Source of the DNA: Synechococcus sp. BS301-5m-G53 | GTDB taxonomy: Bacteria > Cyanobacteriota > Cyanobacteriia > PCC-6307 > Cyanobiaceae | Length of the DNA stretch: 53,385 bases | Direction: 5' to 3' | NCBI GenBank assembly: GCA_016779825.1 | Contig: JADHMX010000004.1 | Coordinates: forward strand, 1 to 53,385 | Shown: in pieces, positions 46,706 to 53,385 of the stretch | Numbering within the stretch: position 1 is the stretch's first letter | How the letters are laid out: every line of letters starts with the position of its first letter | The notes under the pieces: generated by a model | What the model was told of the DNA's origin: nothing | Database searches by the model: none | Seen by the model: the letters and a program-made list of their open reading frames with translations, nothing else | Position numbers and translations under genes: made by a program

Positions 46706-46738
46706 AGCCGTCCGCTGGATTTCGATCCACGGGCGGCT
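46706..46738 (+). terminator. Stem-loop between rplO and secY
   Basis: AGCCGtCCG pairs with CGGGCGGCT around an inner GGAT/ATCC helix and a TTCG loop, followed by TCTTGGCTTTT. It looks like a leaky intrinsic terminator or an mRNA stability element within the cluster, 36 bases before the secY ATG at its end. Confidence 0.5.
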
Positions 46739-46774
46739 TCTTGGCTTTTCGCCCAACTTCACTTTCTTCCGGAC

Positions 46775-48094
46775 ATGCTCGTCAGTCGGGGTCGCAACCC
46801 CAACGCCTCCGAAGTGATCGGCCAGCTGATCACCAACCCTGGGCTCCGCAGTCGCGTGCTCACCACGCTCGGGCTGCTGTTGTTGGTGCGTCTAGGGATC
46901 TACATCCCGATGCCCGGGATCGACCGAGAAGCGTTCAAGCAGTTCATCGATCAGGGCGGACAGCTGATCGGCTTCCTCGACATCTTCACCGGGGGCGGCA
47001 TTTCCACCTTGGGCATCTTTGCCCTGGGGATCCTGCCGTTCATTAATGCCTCGATCATCCTCCAGCTGCTCACTGCGGCTTTGCCTCAGCTGGAAGACCT
47101 GCAAAAGAATGAAGGCGAGGCGGGCCGACGAAAGATCGCCCAGATCACTCGCTACGTCGCCCTGGGCTGGGGCCTCGTTCAGAGCGTCGTCTTCGCGATG
47201 ATCCTGCGCCAATACGCCGTGGAAGGCCTAAGCGAAGTGGTCTTTGTGGTGCAGACGGCACTCGCCCTCGTCACCGGCTCCATGGTGGTGATGTGGATCA
47301 GTGAAGTCATCACGGAGCGGGGCATCGGCCAAGGTGCATCCCTGGTGATTTTCCTGAACATCGTGGCCACCCTGCCGCGCACCCTTGGGGCGACGATCGA
47401 AGCCGCTCAGACCGGTGATCGCGACACCGTTCTTGGAATCATCGTGCTGGTGCTGGTGTTCCTGGCCACGATTGTTGGGATCATCTTCGTGCAGGAGGGG
47501 GCACGCCGAATCCCGATCGTGAGTGCCAAGCGTCAGGTGGGTGGCGCTGGTGTGCTTCCCACCCGTCAGAGCTATCTGCCGCTCAAGCTGAATGCCGGCG
47601 GTGTGATGCCAATTATCTTCGCCTCAGCCCTGATTTTCCTGCCGGTCACCATCGCCAACCTCACCAAGAGCGAGTGGTTGATCCGTGCTGCCAGTGCCCT
47701 GAATCCCGGAGCAGCAAACCCCTGGCCCTACGCACTCACATTTTTTGCGTTGATCCTGGGCTTCTCCTATTTCTACGCCTCACTCACGGTGAATCCCGCT
47801 GACATCGCCACCAACCTGAAACGGGGTGGTGTTGCGATTCCAGGCGTCCGCCCCGGCAGTGCCACGGCTACTTATCTCTCGGGAGTCCAGAACCGTCTCA
47901 CCTTGCTGGGCGGTTTGTTCCTCGGTGCCGTCGCCATCATTCCGGCCGCCGTTGAACGTGCCACGAATGTGCAGACCTTCCAGGGCCTGGGAGCCACCTC
48001 GCTGTTGATCCTGGTCGGCGTGGCCATCGACACGGCCAAGCAGGTGCAGACCTATGTGATTTCACAGCGCTACGAGGGTCTCGTCCGCCAGTGA
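46775..48094 (+). CDS. secY: Preprotein translocase subunit SecY
   Basis: 439 residues from ATG 46775 with ten membrane spans. ‘RLGIYIPMPGIDREAF’, the plug and pore area ‘GGGISTLGIFALGILPFINASI’ (split), ‘ISEVITERGIGQGASLVIF’ and the C-terminal ‘ISQRYEGLVRQ’ loop are conserved. In cyanobacteria SecY serves both plasma and thylakoid membranes. Confidence 0.98.
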   Translation: MLVSRGRNPNASEVIGQLITNPGLRSRVLTTLGLLLLVRLGIYIPMPGIDREAFKQFIDQGGQLIGFLDIFTGGGISTLGIFALGILPFINASIILQLLTAALPQLEDLQKNEGEAGRRKIAQITRYVALGWGLVQSVVFAMILRQYAVEGLSEVVFVVQTALALVTGSMVVMWISEVITERGIGQGASLVIFLNIVATLPRTLGATIEAAQTGDRDTVLGIIVLVLVFLATIVGIIFVQEGARRIPIVSAKRQVGGAGVLPTRQSYLPLKLNAGGVMPIIFASALIFLPVTIANLTKSEWLIRAASALNPGAANPWPYALTFFALILGFSYFYASLTVNPADIATNLKRGGVAIPGVRPGSATATYLSGVQNRLTLLGGLFLGAVAIIPAAVERATNVQTFQGLGATSLLILVGVAIDTAKQVQTYVISQRYEGLVRQ

Positions 48095-48146
48095 GGGTGC
48101 TGAGCAGCGCGTCTCCCGTTCCAATCCAACTCACGATCACGTAACC

Positions 48147-48698
48147 ATGAAAAATCGCTTGCTTTTCCTTGGTCCTCCTGGAGCTGGCAAAGGCACCCAG
48201 GCTGCCCGGCTCTGCGATGCCAACAGCATGAAGCACCTGTCGACAGGCGATCTGCTGCGCTCAGAAGTCGCCGCCGGCAGTGAACTGGGCAAAGAAGCTG
48301 AAGCGGTGATGAACCGAGGCGAACTGGTCAGTGACGCCTTGGTGCTAGCCATCGTGGAAAGCCAGATGAAAGCGCTGACCACGGACGGTTGGCTTTTGGA
48401 TGGATTTCCCCGCACGGTGCCCCAGGCTGAAGCCCTCGAACCCCTTCTGGCCGAACTCGAGCAACCCATCCAAGCCGTTGTCTTGCTGGAGCTGGATGAC
48501 GCCGTTTTGATTGAACGGCTGCTATCCCGCGGTCGGGCCGATGACAACGAAGCGGTAATCCGCAATCGACTTGAGGTCTACCGCGAGAAAACGGCGCCTC
48601 TGATTCGCTTTTACAGCGATAAGGGTCTTCTGGTTTCCGTTCCTGCCCAGGGCTCTGTCGAGGAGATCACCAGGCGGATCGAGTCAGTTCTTGATTGA
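48147..48698 (+). CDS. adk: Adenylate kinase, short form
   Basis: 183 residues. P-loop ‘[16 protein letters not shown]’, ‘[21 protein letters not shown]’ (split) and ‘[18 protein letters not shown]’ are present. The LID is the short type, ‘[20 protein letters not shown]’, without the Cys-zinc insertion, as in other cyanobacterial Adk. Equilibrates ATP + AMP and ADP. Confidence 0.97.
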   Translation: MKNRLLFLGPPGAGKGTQAARLCDANSMKHLSTGDLLRSEVAAGSELGKEAEAVMNRGELVSDALVLAIVESQMKALTTDGWLLDGFPRTVPQAEALEPLLAELEQPIQAVVLLELDDAVLIERLLSRGRADDNEAVIRNRLEVYREKTAPLIRFYSDKGLLVSVPAQGSVEEITRRIESVLD

Positions 48699-48744
48699 CC
48701 GGCATGGTAACGTTGCCGTTTGGAAATTTGGAGAGCCACGCCTC

Positions 48745-48858
48745 ATGAAGGTGCGCAGCTCAGTCAAGAAAATGTGTGACAAGTGCCGGGTGATCCGTCG
48801 CCACGGCAAGGTCATGGTCATTTGCACCAACCCCAAGCACAAACAGCGCCAGGGCTGA
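48745..48858 (+). CDS. rpmJ: 50S ribosomal protein L36
   Basis: 37 residues from ATG 48745, too short for most ORF finders. ‘[19 protein letters not shown]’ then ‘[13 protein letters not shown]’. Zinc ligands C11, C14, C27 and H32 are all present, so this is the zinc-binding (C+) form. infA and map, often between adk and rpmJ elsewhere, are absent. Confidence 0.97.
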   Translation: MKVRSSVKKMCDKCRVIRRHGKVMVICTNPKHKQRQG

Positions 48859-48929
48859 TCCCCCGCTGTTCTGAAACATTCCTCGCCTCCAGGACCTCGG
48901 AGGTATCTGTCCTTTTCAACTGAACGAAC

Positions 48930-49295
48930 GTGGCACGGATCGCCGGCGTTGACATTCCCCGCGACAAGCGGATTGAAGTGTCCCTCACCTACATCTACGG
49001 AGTTGGTCTCACCCGCTCACAGGCCATCCTGGCCAAAACCGGTGTGAACCCCGACATCCGGGTGAAAGATCTGGAGGACGGAGATCTTCAGAAACTCCGC
49101 GGTGCTCTGGAGGAGTACACCGTCGAAGGTGATCTGCGCCGTCAGGAGGGCATGGCCCTCAAGCGCCTGCAGGACATCGGCTGCCTCCGTGGCCGTCGCC
49201 ACCGCATGAGCCTTCCGGTTCGCGGCCAACGCACCCGCACCAACGCCCGTACCCGCCGCGGCGCGCGGAAAACTGTGGCTGGCAAGAAGAAGTAA
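48930..49295 (+). CDS. rpsM: 30S ribosomal protein S13
   Basis: 121 residues from GTG 48930. ‘[20 protein letters not shown]’ confirms GTG as the start. ‘[21 protein letters not shown]’ (split) is the C-terminal tail that contacts P-site tRNA. A small CCTCC/GGAGG hairpin lies about 30 bases upstream. Confidence 0.98.
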   Translation: MARIAGVDIPRDKRIEVSLTYIYGVGLTRSQAILAKTGVNPDIRVKDLEDGDLQKLRGALEEYTVEGDLRRQEGMALKRLQDIGCLRGRRHRMSLPVRGQRTRTNARTRRGARKTVAGKKK

Positions 49296-49330
49296 GTCCT
49301 CAACATCCTTATCCCTGACTGCATACGGCC

Positions 49331-49723
49331 ATGGCTAAAACCGTCAAAAAATCCGGGCCCAAGAAGGCCAAGCGCAACGTCCCCAATGGTGTTGCTCACA
49401 TCCAGAGCACCTTCAACAACACCATCGTGTCCATTACCGACACGGCTGGTGAGGTGATTTCCTGGTCATCCGCAGGCGCCAGTGGCTTCAAAGGTGCTCG
49501 CAAAGGCACCCCCTTCGCTGCTCAAACTGCTGCAGAGGCAGCCGCACGTCGTGCCCTCGACCAAGGCATGCGTCAGATTGAAGTTCTTGTGAGAGGTCCT
49601 GGCTCAGGCCGTGAGACCGCCATCCGCGCCCTCCAAGTTGCTGGCCTCGAAATCACCCTGATTCGCGACGTCACCCCCCTGCCCCATAACGGTTGCCGCC
49701 GGCCCAAGCGCCGCCGCGTCTGA
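49331..49723 (+). CDS. rpsK: 30S ribosomal protein S11
   Basis: 130 residues. ‘[20 protein letters not shown]’ and ‘[16 protein letters not shown]’ are diagnostic. S11 forms part of the platform contacting mRNA upstream of the P codon. Confidence 0.98.
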   Translation: MAKTVKKSGPKKAKRNVPNGVAHIQSTFNNTIVSITDTAGEVISWSSAGASGFKGARKGTPFAAQTAAEAAARRALDQGMRQIEVLVRGPGSGRETAIRALQVAGLEITLIRDVTPLPHNGCRRPKRRRV

Positions 49724-49770
49724 ACCGAGCTGATTTCCGTCCGGTTTCTCCATTTACCCCGATTCAGATC

Positions 49771-50709
49771 GTGTTGCAGTACCAGATTGATCGCATTGAG
49801 CATCAGGTGGCCGAGGATCGCGCCCAGTCCGGCGTCTTCCTGATCGGTCCCCTCGAGCGTGGCCAGGCCACGACCCTGGGCAATGCCCTGCGTCGCGTGC
49901 TGATGGGTGGGCTCGAAGGCACTGCCGTCACCGCCATCCGCATTGCCGGTGTCAATCACGAGTACGCCACGGTCCCTGGGGTTCGTGAAGACGTGCTCGA
50001 CATCCTGCTGAATTGCAAGGAACTCACCGTCAACAGCCGTTCCGCTGAGCTCGAGATCGGCCGCCTCGTGGTGGCAGGTCCAGCTGAAGTGAAGGCCGGA
50101 GATCTGCAGTTCTCCTCCCAGGTCCAGGTGGTGGACGCCGATCGTCCGATCGCCACCGTGGCCGACGGTCACAGCCTCGAGCTGGAAGTGCATGTTGAGC
50201 GTGGCGTCGGCTACAGACCGGTGGATCGTCACAACGAAGAAACCAGTGCGATCGATCTGCTCCAGATCGATGCTGTGTTTATGCCCGTGACCCGGGTGAA
50301 CTTCACCATCGACGAGACCGCCGTTGCTGAAGGTGGCTCCGCTCGTGAGCGCCTGCGGATGGAAATCATCACAGACGGCTCCATCACTCCCGACGATGCC
50401 CTGGCCCAATCAGCCAATCAACTGATCGAGCTGTTCCAGCCGCTGGCCACGGTCACCCTCGTGGAGGAAGTTCCTGCCGAGCCCGAGCCCTCGGCGGAAG
50501 CACAAATTCCTCTTGAGGAGTTGAACCTCTCGGTTCGTGCCTACAACTGCCTCAAGCGTGCCCAGGTCAACTCCGTGTCTGACCTGATGGGCTTCAGCTA
50601 CGAGGATCTGCTCGAGATCAAGAACTTCGGTTCCAAATCCGCTGATGAAGTGATCGAAGCCCTCGAGCGCATCGGCATTTCCATCCCCCAGAGCCGCACT
50701 TCTGCATAA
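49771..50709 (+). CDS. rpoA: DNA-directed RNA polymerase subunit alpha
   Basis: 312 residues from GTG 49771, which starts just before ‘[11 protein letters not shown]’; the frame is open upstream into rpsK but that part is not conserved. The N-terminal dimerisation domain has ‘[22 protein letters not shown]’ (split). The C-terminal domain has ‘[21 protein letters not shown]’ (split) and ‘[16 protein letters not shown]’, which bind UP elements and activators. Confidence 0.98.
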   Translation: MLQYQIDRIEHQVAEDRAQSGVFLIGPLERGQATTLGNALRRVLMGGLEGTAVTAIRIAGVNHEYATVPGVREDVLDILLNCKELTVNSRSAELEIGRLVVAGPAEVKAGDLQFSSQVQVVDADRPIATVADGHSLELEVHVERGVGYRPVDRHNEETSAIDLLQIDAVFMPVTRVNFTIDETAVAEGGSARERLRMEIITDGSITPDDALAQSANQLIELFQPLATVTLVEEVPAEPEPSAEAQIPLEELNLSVRAYNCLKRAQVNSVSDLMGFSYEDLLEIKNFGSKSADEVIEALERIGISIPQSRTSA

Positions 50710-50758
50710 CTGCAGAACGGCCTGAACGTCCTTTTTCGTCTTCGTCACCGACAGAACC

Positions 50759-51109
50759 ATGCGTCATCAATGCCGAGTTCCTCAGCTGGGACGTCCAGCT
50801 GACCAGCGCAAGGCAATGCTGCGCGCCCTGACCACCCAGCTGATTCGCGAAGGTCGGGTCACCACCACCAAGGCACGGGCCAAGGCGCTTCGCGACGAAG
50901 CCGAGCGCATGATCACCCTGGCCAAGGACGGCAGCCTCGCCTCCCGTCGCCGGGCCATGGGCTACATCTACGACAAGCAACTTGTGCATGCCTTGTTCGA
51001 CAAGGCTCCCAACCGCTACAGCGATCGCAAAGGTGGCTACACCCGCATCACCCGCACCGTTCCCCGTCGTGGCGACAACGCCGAGATGGCCATCATTGAA
51101 CTGGTCTGA
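50759..51109 (+). CDS. rplQ: 50S ribosomal protein L17
   Basis: 116 residues. ‘[20 protein letters not shown]’ and ‘[22 protein letters not shown]’ (split) are standard. L17 lies near the tunnel exit. It is followed by a short hairpin before truA. Confidence 0.98.
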
Positions 51110-51119
51110 TCAGACCTCA

Positions 51120-51133
51120 CGTCAGTCCTGACG
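51120..51133 (+). terminator. Short stem-loop between rplQ and truA
   Basis: CGTCAG/CTGACG, a 6-bp stem with a TC loop followed by TTTG, 10 bases after the rplQ stop and ending just before the truA start. Too small for full termination; perhaps an attenuator or a lock on truA translation. Confidence 0.35.
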
Positions 51134-51134
51134 T

Positions 51135-52016
51135 TTGAACACCGAACCCTCGTCTGCAGGTCCTGAGCCAGCGTCCCTTCAGCGGATCGCGCTCAGCCTT
51201 CAGTACGAGGGTTCTTCGTTTTGTGGATGGCAGCGTCAACGCAACGGTCGCAGTGTTCAGGCCGTATTGGAGGACGCCATCGCCCAGCTCGATCCGCATC
51301 GGCCGGTGCAGACCTTTGCAGCCGGTCGGACCGATGCCGGTGTTCATGCGGCAGGTCAGGTGGTGCACTTCGACTGCAGTGGGCCGATTCCCGCCCGCAA
51401 ATGGGCACCGGCCTTGAACGGACGCCTGCCGAGCACCATTCGTGTGCGCGAGTCGGTCGCCCGTCCCCTGGATTGGCATGCCTGTTATTCCGCCACCTAC
51501 CGGCGTTACCGGTACACGATTCACAACGGCCGGCGACCCAATCTGTTTCTCAGCCCCTGGAGCTGGCATCGCTACCAGCACAGGCTTGATGCGTCCCGCA
51601 TGCGGGACGCTTTGAACACCATGCTCGGCCTGCACGACTTCAGCGCCTTCATGAAGGCAGGCAGCCGTCGCGCCCATGCCCGAACCACCGTGCAGGAGGT
51701 GCTCGTGGAGCGGCAAGGCGATCTTTTGCGGGTTGAGATTCAGGCCAGTGGTTTTCTGTACGGCATGGTGCGCCTGCTGATGGCCCAGTTGGTGGCCGTT
51801 GGCGAGCACCGTCTCAGCGTTGCCGCCTTTGAACGTCGCTGGCGCGAACAACGACGCCACGAGGTGAAGGAAGCGGCGCCAGCAACGGGCCTCTGCCTGC
51901 TTCGGGCTGGCTATGCCGAGCCCATCTTCACCAAAGCCGGCTGGTACGATTGTCAGCCGTGGTTTTTTCTGGCTGAGAGCGATCCTCCTCCGGATCCCCC
52001 CTCAACGCCGGGATAA
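51135..52016 (+). CDS. truA: tRNA pseudouridine synthase A
   Basis: 293 residues from TTG 51135; a start a few codons later is possible. TruA converts U38-U40 of tRNA anticodon stems to pseudouridine. The catalytic Asp (D67) is in ‘[14 protein letters not shown]’. ‘[10 protein letters not shown]’ and ‘[13 protein letters not shown]’ are also conserved. Its place inside the ribosomal cluster is normal for cyanobacteria. Confidence 0.96.
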   Translation: MNTEPSSAGPEPASLQRIALSLQYEGSSFCGWQRQRNGRSVQAVLEDAIAQLDPHRPVQTFAAGRTDAGVHAAGQVVHFDCSGPIPARKWAPALNGRLPSTIRVRESVARPLDWHACYSATYRRYRYTIHNGRRPNLFLSPWSWHRYQHRLDASRMRDALNTMLGLHDFSAFMKAGSRRAHARTTVQEVLVERQGDLLRVEIQASGFLYGMVRLLMAQLVAVGEHRLSVAAFERRWREQRRHEVKEAAPATGLCLLRAGYAEPIFTKAGWYDCQPWFFLAESDPPPDPPSTPG

Positions 52017-52170
52017 ACGGGCGTCTACTTGGAACCCCGCCCAACTCGAAAGAGCTGGAGGGCTGAAGAGTAAGCTCGATCTTTAGCCCCGTCAGGTCCA
52101 GCTCTGGACCGACCCCTTTGCCCAGTTCCGCTGCATAGGCGGGACATACCCGAACCGGCATGCCGGCGCG
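52017..52170 (+). promoter_or_regulatory. rplM leader with stem-loops
   Basis: 154 bases between truA and rplM. A perfect 7-bp stem GGTCCAG/CTGGACC (52095-52110, loop CT) and a CCGGCATGCCGG palindrome near 52155-52166, just before the rplM ATG, suggest a structured leader or a separate promoter for the rplM-rpsI unit. Confidence 0.45.
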
Positions 52171-52623
52171 ATGAACAAGACCTCTCTCCCCCCGATTGAT
52201 TCGATCGACCGCCAGTGGTACGTGGTGGACGCTGAGAATCAGACCCTCGGCCGTCTGGCCACCGAAGTGGCCGCAGTGCTTCGCGGCAAGAACAACCCCA
52301 GCTTCACCCCCCACCTGGACACCGGTGATTTTGTCGTCGTTGTGAACGCCGAGAAGATCAAGGTCAGTGGCCGTAAGCCCCAGCAGAAGCTCTACCGCCG
52401 TCACTCCGGTCGTCCCGGAGGCATGAAGGTGGAAACCTTCGAAGCTCTGCAGGAACGAATCCCTGAGCGGATCGTGGAGAAGGCCATCAAAGGCATGCTT
52501 CCCCACAACGCCCTGGGCCGCCAGATGTTCCGCAAGCTCAAGGTCTACAAGGGCACCGAGCACCCCCATGCCGCTCAGAAGCCCCAGCCCCTCCAGCTCA
52601 ACCCTTCCGCATCCGCCAAATGA
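52171..52623 (+). CDS. rplM: 50S ribosomal protein L13
   Basis: 150 residues. ‘[20 protein letters not shown]’ and ‘[12 protein letters not shown]’ are conserved. L13 is an early 50S assembly protein. The stop overlaps rpsI (ATGA). Confidence 0.98.
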   Translation: MNKTSLPPIDSIDRQWYVVDAENQTLGRLATEVAAVLRGKNNPSFTPHLDTGDFVVVVNAEKIKVSGRKPQQKLYRRHSGRPGGMKVETFEALQERIPERIVEKAIKGMLPHNALGRQMFRKLKVYKGTEHPHAAQKPQPLQLNPSASAK

Positions 52624-53021
52624 GCAGCAATTCCGTCGTCTACTGGGGCACCGGTCGTCGCAAGACCTCTGTCGCCCGTGTTCGCCTCGTCCCCGGCAAT
52701 GGAACGATCACCATCAACGGTCGTCCCGGTGACAACTACCTGAACTACAACCCCTCGTACATCGCAGCGGTGAAGGCTCCCCTGGAGACCCTCGGCCTCA
52801 GCAGCGAGTACGACATCCTCGTCAACGTCCACGGTGGTGGACTCACCGGTCAGTCCGGCGCCATCAAGCAAGGTGCAGCCCGCGCCCTGTGTGAGCTGTC
52901 CGCTGACAACCGCAAGCCTCTGAAGACGGAAGGTCACCTGAGCCGCGACCCGCGTGCCAAGGAACGCCGTAAGTACGGTCTCAAGAAAGCCCGTAAGGCT
53001 CCTCAGTTCTCCAAGCGCTGA
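52620..53021 (+). CDS. rpsI: 30S ribosomal protein S9
   Basis: 133 residues. ‘[19 protein letters not shown]’, ‘[21 protein letters not shown]’ (split) and the terminal ‘APQFSKR’, whose last Arg contacts P-site tRNA. Partner of L13 in one unit. Confidence 0.98.
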   Translation: MSSNSVVYWGTGRRKTSVARVRLVPGNGTITINGRPGDNYLNYNPSYIAAVKAPLETLGLSSEYDILVNVHGGGLTGQSGAIKQGAARALCELSADNRKPLKTEGHLSRDPRAKERRKYGLKKARKAPQFSKR

Positions 53022-53032
53022 TTTTTTTACCG

Positions 53033-53284
53033 ATGCCAAAGCCCGACATTCATCCCACCTGGTATCCCGACGCCAAGGTGATCTGCAACGGCGAAGTGGT
53101 CATGACCACAGGCGCCACCCAGCCCGAGATCCACGTCGACGTCTGGAGCGGCAACCACCCCTTCTTCACTGGCACCCAGAAGATCCTCGACACCGAGGGT
53201 CGTGTGGATCGCTTCATGAAGAAGTACGGCATGGGCACCAAGAAGAAAGGTGCCGATTCCGCCAAGGCCGAGTCCAAGGCCTGA
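53033..53284 (+). CDS. rpmE: 50S ribosomal protein L31, zinc-free type
   Basis: 83 residues. ‘MPKPDIHPTWYPDAKVICNG’, ‘VDVWSGNHPFFTGTQKILDTEGRVDRF’ (split) identify L31. Only one cysteine (C18) remains where zinc-binding forms have four ligands, so this is a C-minus L31. A Lys-rich tail follows. Confidence 0.96.
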   Translation: MPKPDIHPTWYPDAKVICNGEVVMTTGATQPEIHVDVWSGNHPFFTGTQKILDTEGRVDRFMKKYGMGTKKKGADSAKAESKA

Positions 53285-53299
53285 GGGTGAGAACGGGGC

Positions 53300-53385
53300 A
53301 TGGACGCCTCGACTTTGTTCACACGGCTGGAAACAGCCACAGCCAGCTTCCGCAACCTCGAGCGGCAGCTGGCTGATCCTGATGT
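53300..53385 (+). CDS. prfA: Peptide chain release factor 1, N-terminal fragment, cut by window edge
   Basis: 28 codons from ATG 53300: ‘MDASTLFTRLETATASFRNL’ then ‘ERQLADPD’. This is the typical RF1 N-terminal helix; RF1 reads UAA and UAG. The gene follows rpmE by 15 bases and runs off the window, as in other cyanobacteria. Confidence 0.85.
   Translation, partial: MDASTLFTRLETATASFRNLERQLADPD

Noticed and set aside
46671-46774. Missing rpsN, rpmD, infA and rpsJ as losses
   Set aside because: These absences are normal for cyanobacterial ribosomal clusters, where the genes lie elsewhere or (rpmD) are absent.
1-53385. CRISPR arrays, insertion sequences, prophage or defence genes
   Set aside because: No regularly spaced repeats, terminal inverted repeats, transposase, integrase or nuclease-helicase cassettes were seen.

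Overview
The window looks like a core-genome segment of a marine picocyanobacterium, most likely a marine Synechococcus with high GC. This rests on the gene content: psaD, ndhN, ldpA, a CURT1/CAAD-type thylakoid protein, a ycf45-type ATPase, crtD, CCB-like and DUF1815/DUF2839-like cyanobacterial proteins. The cyanobacterial-type ribosomal cluster begins at rplC and lacks rpsJ, rpsN and rpmD. The genus call is inferred from translated proteins; no database search was possible.

Layout. Positions 1-10,400 hold a mixed set: the N-terminus of panC, rlpA, purM, an aldo/keto reductase, two small secreted proteins, tRNA-Cys(GCA), an LpxB-like glycosyltransferase, an RNase D-like nuclease, a winged-helix-like protein, a CCB-like membrane protein, a secreted amidase-like protein and hemF. 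From 10,487 to 20,900 almost everything is on the + strand: mrp, rodA, a degenerate histidine kinase, psaD, trpE, gshA, ppc and a GNAT-like protein. rodA/kinase, trpE/gshA and gshA/ppc overlap at stop/start codons. After tRNA-Arg(CCG) come recF, speD, larE, a tandem-duplicated cobO, moeB-rhodanese with a JAMM peptidase, a CURT1-like protein, a fructosamine kinase, crtD, tyrA, a degenerate DinG-like helicase, two cyanobacterial small proteins and recA (with a LexA-type box). A HAD hydrolase, tRNA-Gln(UUG), the ycf45 ATPase, ldpA and ndhN follow on the minus strand.

From about 37,700 to the end is one long + strand expression-machinery cluster: rplC-D-W-B, rpsS, rplV, rpsC, rplP, rpmC, rpsQ, rplN-X-E, rpsH, rplF-R, rpsE, rplO, secY, adk, rpmJ, rpsM, rpsK, rpoA, rplQ, truA, rplM, rpsI, rpmE and the first codons of prfA. 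It is preceded by a 380-base region with several perfect stem-loops, a candidate structured leader.

No CRISPR array, insertion sequence, phage module, toxin-antitoxin pair or defence island is visible, so I do not claim a new system of that kind. The most interesting signals are subtler. Three genes (panC, the LpxB-like gene and recF) have no ATG/GTG/TTG where the conserved protein begins, but each has a CTG there. A possible minus-strand small transcript lies between rlpA and purM. Two enzyme-family proteins (a histidine kinase and a DinG-like helicase) have eroded catalytic motifs. There are also the CobO duplication, the JAMM-MoeB-rhodanese pair and the rplC leader.
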